Shown here in pieces: positions 61,236 to 64,000 of a stretch of DNA of 64,000 bases. A program made the position numbers and the translations under genes. The stretch spans positions 558,001 to 622,000 of the forward strand of contig JAGYIQ010000002.1 of NCBI GenBank assembly GCA_018402565.1, read 5' to 3'. The notes beneath the pieces are model-generated. The model was not told the DNA's origin and made no database searches. It saw only the letters and a list, made by a program, of their open reading frames with translations. Source of the stretch: Pirellulaceae bacterium. Lineage in GTDB: Bacteria; Planctomycetota; Planctomycetia; Pirellulales; Pirellulaceae. Each line of letters starts with the position of its first letter. Position 1 is the first letter of the stretch.

Positions 61236-64000
61236 ATGTCCGACTCCTCTGCCTCCGACCGGCCTGTCGACGAATCCTCTGCGTCCTCTCGCCCCGCACG
61301 CGTGAAGAAGAAGTACGTTCCAGCAGTCACACCACGACTGCGGATTGTGCTGATCGCGGTGTTTGTGTTGTTTGCCCTGCTGTCCGCCAACTCGGTGTAT
61401 TTGGCTGGGATCACGTTCCTGGAGTACGCGACGGGCCAGGGCTTGCAGGACCACTTCTACCAGTGGATGGTGCTCTTGCACCTGAGCCTGGGTCTGCTGC
61501 TCTTGTTGCCCTTCATGGCGTTCGCCTACTTCCATTTAGTGGCGACGCGGAAACGCAAGAACCGGACGGCCGTGCGAGTGGGCTACGCGTTGCTGGCGGT
61601 CTGCTTAACACTGCTGATTTCAGGCATTTTACTGTTTCGTGTCGAGGGCTTTCCCAAACTGCAAGACTCGCAGGCTCGTAGCCTCATCTATTGGGCGCAT
61701 GTGATCTCACCGTTGGCCGTGGTGTGGTTGTACATCATCCACCGCTTGGCTGGACCGCCGATCAAATGGCGAGTCGGCCTGTCGTATGCGGCGGCGGTCG
61801 CCTTGGTGATGGGAGCGTTGATGGTCTTGCGGCTGCAGGATCCCCGCGATCTGCAGGTAGTCGGCAGCCCCAAGAGCAAGGACTATTTCGAGCCCAGCCT
61901 GGTGCGGACTCGGGGCGGCAACTTCATTCCAGAACGGACGTTGATGGACGACAAGTATTGCTTGGACTGCCATCAAGATGTGCACAGCGATCATTACCAC
62001 AGCGCGCACCATTTCAGTTCCTTCAACAACCCGGCGTATTTAGCCAGTGTCGCGGAGACGCGTCAGATTTCCACCGAACGTGATGGGACGGTCAAGGCCT
62101 CACGCTTCTGTGCGGGCTGCCACGACCCAGTTCCGTTCTTGTCGGGCAAGTTCGATGACCCGAACTTCGACATGTTCAAGGATCCCACTGCGCATGCGGG
62201 TATCACCTGTGTGGTCTGCCACTCGATCACCAGCGTGGGCAACGAGGAGGGGCATGTGGTGGGCAATGGCGATTACTCGATTGAAGAACCGATCCATTAC
62301 CCCTTCGCCTACAGCGACAATCCAGTGCTGAAATGGATCAATCATCAATTGATCAAGGCCAAGCCCGCCTTCCACAAGCAAATGTTCTTGAAGCCGATGC
62401 ACAAGTCGGCCGAGTTCTGCGCGACCTGCCACAAGGTTCACTTGCCAGGCGAACTCAATGGCTACAAGGAGTGGCTCCGCGGCCAGAACCACTACGACCC
62501 GTACCTGTTGAGTGGCGTGTCGGGACATGGCCTATCGAGCTTCTACTATCCGCCGGTCGCCGAGACCAATTGCAACGAATGTCACATGCCGCGGAAAGAG
62601 TCCAACGACTTTGGCGCGATCCTCAATACCTTGACCGGCAAAACGGAGGTCCATAACCATCTGTTCCCTTCGGCCAACACAGCGATGGCTTGGTGGAACG
62701 AGGACGAAAAGACGATCAAGGCCCATCAGGACTACCTGCAGGGCGTGATGCGATTGGACATTTTTGGTGTGAAAGAGGATGGCAAGATCGACGGCACCTT
62801 GCACGCGCCCCTGGGCGAACAAGTGCCGACGCTCGAGCCGGGCAAGTCGTACTTGTTAGAAACCGTCATCCGCACCGCCAAGATGGGGCACTTGTTTACG
62901 CAGGGGACGGTTGACTCCAACGAGGTCTGGCTGGAGGTCACCGCCATCGAAAACGCCGAGTTCGGCTCGGATGGTCGCTTGGTCAACGGCCGAGTATTGG
63001 GTTCGATCGGTGGGATCGATAACAAGGGCGAGGTCGATCCTTGGTCGCACTTCGTCAACGTGTTCATGCTGGATCGGTTCGGCAATCGAGTCAATCGCCG
63101 CAACGCCCAGGACATTTTCACTCCGCTGTACAACCGACAAATTCCGCCTGGAGCGGCCCATGTTTCCCACTATCGGCTGGACATCCCCGGCGACGCTCAA
63201 GGCCCGGTGACGGTGGTGGCGAAACTGAACTATCGCAAGTTCGATTGGGACTACCTGCGGTTCATCCACGAATACCATCAGGACCACAACCGGCCGTTGC
63301 GCGGTTTGCGTGCGGACGGGGTCGTGATCAACGAACTCCCGATCACCTTGCTGGCGGAGGACCGCGTGACCTTCCCGGTCGCCGCGGGCCCAACGCAATG
63401 GGTCGCGGCCAGCGAACCGGCAGGTCCTGGGAAGAAGCCGGAACTGTGGATGCGGTGGAACGACTACGGCATCGGATTGATGATCTCGGCCGAGAGTGTC
63501 AGTGCTCGTGGCCAACTCCGCCAGGCGGAGGCCGCCTTCCAACAGGTCGAGAAACTGGGGCGTTTCGACGGACCGCTGAACTTGGCGCGTATTTACGAGT
63601 CCGAGGGTTCGTTGGACCTGGCGACGGCCGCCTTGATGCGGGCCAACGACATGAAGGGCGATGGCGGCCCCACCGATCCTTTCCCCTACTGGACGCATGC
63701 GTGGTTGACGGGCCTGGTCAATCGCCAGCAGGGCAACTTGCGAGCGGCCGCCGAGAACTTGCAACTGGCCCTGAACTACACATCCCCCGCCGCTCACGCA
63801 CGGAAGTTTGACTTCCGTTTGGACTACCGCGTGCGAAACCAGTTGGCGCAGACGTTGTTCGATCTGGCCAAACAATTCAACGTCGGTGACACGACGCGTG
63901 ACCAATTGCTGAATGAAGCGATTGGGGAGTACCAGAAGACCTTGACGATCGACAGTGAAAACGATACCGCGCACTACGGCTTGTACCTGATCTACCAACT
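61236..64000 (+). CDS. Membrane-anchored pentaheme cytochrome c with TPR-like C-terminus (partial, runs off right edge)
   Basis: The frame is open from an ATG at 61236 to the window end (921 codons, no stop). About five transmembrane helices (residues 31-195) carry several histidines inside helices (MVLLHLSLG, YWAHVISPLAVVWLYIIHRL), as in b-type cytochromes. A soluble part follows with five CxxCH heme-c motifs: CLDCH (242-246), CAGCH (292-296), CVVCH (325-329), CATCH (395-399) and CNECH (446-450). A beta-rich region (about 480-700) and TPR-like helices (RQAEAAFQQVEKLGRFDGPLNLARIYESEGSLDLATAAL..) come next. This points to an electron-transfer or reductase subunit facing the periplasm; its partner is outside the window. 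Confidence 0.85.
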   Translation, partial: MSDSSASDRPVDESSASSRPARVKKKYVPAVTPRLRIVLIAVFVLFALLSANSVYLAGITFLEYATGQGLQDHFYQWMVLLHLSLGLLLLLPFMAFAYFHLVATRKRKNRTAVRVGYALLAVCLTLLISGILLFRVEGFPKLQDSQARSLIYWAHVISPLAVVWLYIIHRLAGPPIKWRVGLSYAAAVALVMGALMVLRLQDPRDLQVVGSPKSKDYFEPSLVRTRGGNFIPERTLMDDKYCLDCHQDVHSDHYHSAHHFSSFNNPAYLASVAETRQISTERDGTVKASRFCAGCHDPVPFLSGKFDDPNFDMFKDPTAHAGITCVVCHSITSVGNEEGHVVGNGDYSIEEPIHYPFAYSDNPVLKWINHQLIKAKPAFHKQMFLKPMHKSAEFCATCHKVHLPGELNGYKEWLRGQNHYDPYLLSGVSGHGLSSFYYPPVAETNCNECHMPRKESNDFGAILNTLTGKTEVHNHLFPSANTAMAWWNEDEKTIKAHQDYLQGVMRLDIFGVKEDGKIDGTLHAPLGEQVPTLEPGKSYLLETVIRTAKMGHLFTQGTVDSNEVWLEVTAIENAEFGSDGRLVNGRVLGSIGGIDNKGEVDPWSHFVNVFMLDRFGNRVNRRNAQDIFTPLYNRQIPPGAAHVSHYRLDIPGDAQGPVTVVAKLNYRKFDWDYLRFIHEYHQDHNRPLRGLRADGVVINELPITLLAEDRVTFPVAAGPTQWVAASEPAGPGKKPELWMRWNDYGIGLMISAESVSARGQLRQAEAAFQQVEKLGRFDGPLNLARIYESEGSLDLATAALMRANDMKGDGGPTDPFPYWTHAWLTGLVNRQQGNLRAAAENLQLALNYTSPAAHARKFDFRLDYRVRNQLAQTLFDLAKQFNVGDTTRDQLLNEAIGEYQKTLTIDSENDTAHYGLYLIYQ

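Noticed and set aside
1..64000. tRNA or rRNA genes
   Set aside because: No cloverleaf with a GGTTCGAATCC-type arm or conserved rRNA block was noticed; a covariance search could still find one.

Overview
The window (about 60% GC, densely coding on both strands) has the gene content of a planctomycete, most likely of the Pirellulaceae/Rhodopirellula group. The evidence is the set of planctomycete-enriched families seen in translation: a DUF1592-type cytochrome c protein followed by a DUF1552 Tat protein, a PSCyt1/DUF1549/DUF1553 protein, a TIGR03009 protein, a DUF1080 protein, and a large heme-binding CxxCH protein. A short-form ProRS ending in AKSY and many short basic or repetitive protein tails fit with this. 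The species cannot be named from the sequence alone.

Layout. 1-6.6 kb: an edge-truncated M14-type carboxypeptidase homologue whose zinc ligands are replaced, a secreted endonuclease/exonuclease/phosphatase, a Uma2 nuclease, proS and zwf, with two different small repeat elements between them. 6.6-11.8 kb: a tight four-gene run of a membrane lipoprotein, an ABC ATPase, an ECF sigma factor and a zinc anti-sigma factor. 12-14.6 kb (minus strand): a 4-bp-overlapping pair of an ATP-grasp ligase and a metallopeptidase with a histone-H1-like tail. 14.9-23.4 kb: ribD, a DUF1080 protein, a UvrC-like GIY-YIG protein, a PGPGW membrane protein, a solitary DNA adenine methylase, a SIMPL protein and an SLC13 transporter. 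23.9-32.3 kb: the DUF1592/DUF1552 pair, a HEAT-repeat protein, a TIGR03009 protein and a small FHA-like protein. 32.4-49.4 kb: ftsK, the PSCyt1/DUF1549/DUF1553 protein, cstA, an FG-GAP protein, a ketoacyl synthase III, a YqgE protein, a predicted outer-membrane barrel, a TPR-like membrane protein and clpC with a clear terminator.

49.4-54.8 kb is the accessory part of the window. It holds three unrelated repeat arrays (hairpin, ~97-bp and exact 154-bp units), a gene remnant, an AT-richer secreted protein, a 5'-truncated RHS tip and a further orphan gene. The RHS part lies between two copies of the same terminator-like hairpin, which suggests an inserted or rearranged island. After it come a large heme-binding protein (minus), then trpD, a 34-residue basic protein that I read as ribosomal protein bL37, trmB, a secreted protein, and an edge-truncated membrane-anchored pentaheme cytochrome c with TPR-like repeats.

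Two themes run across the window. First, several unrelated proteins carry in-frame 12-18-bp tandem repeats in signal peptides, tails and loops. Second, intergenic regions hold small palindromic or mobile elements, including one with 13-bp perfect ends and an 8-bp target duplication in front of zwf. No rRNA, tRNA or CRISPR was seen.
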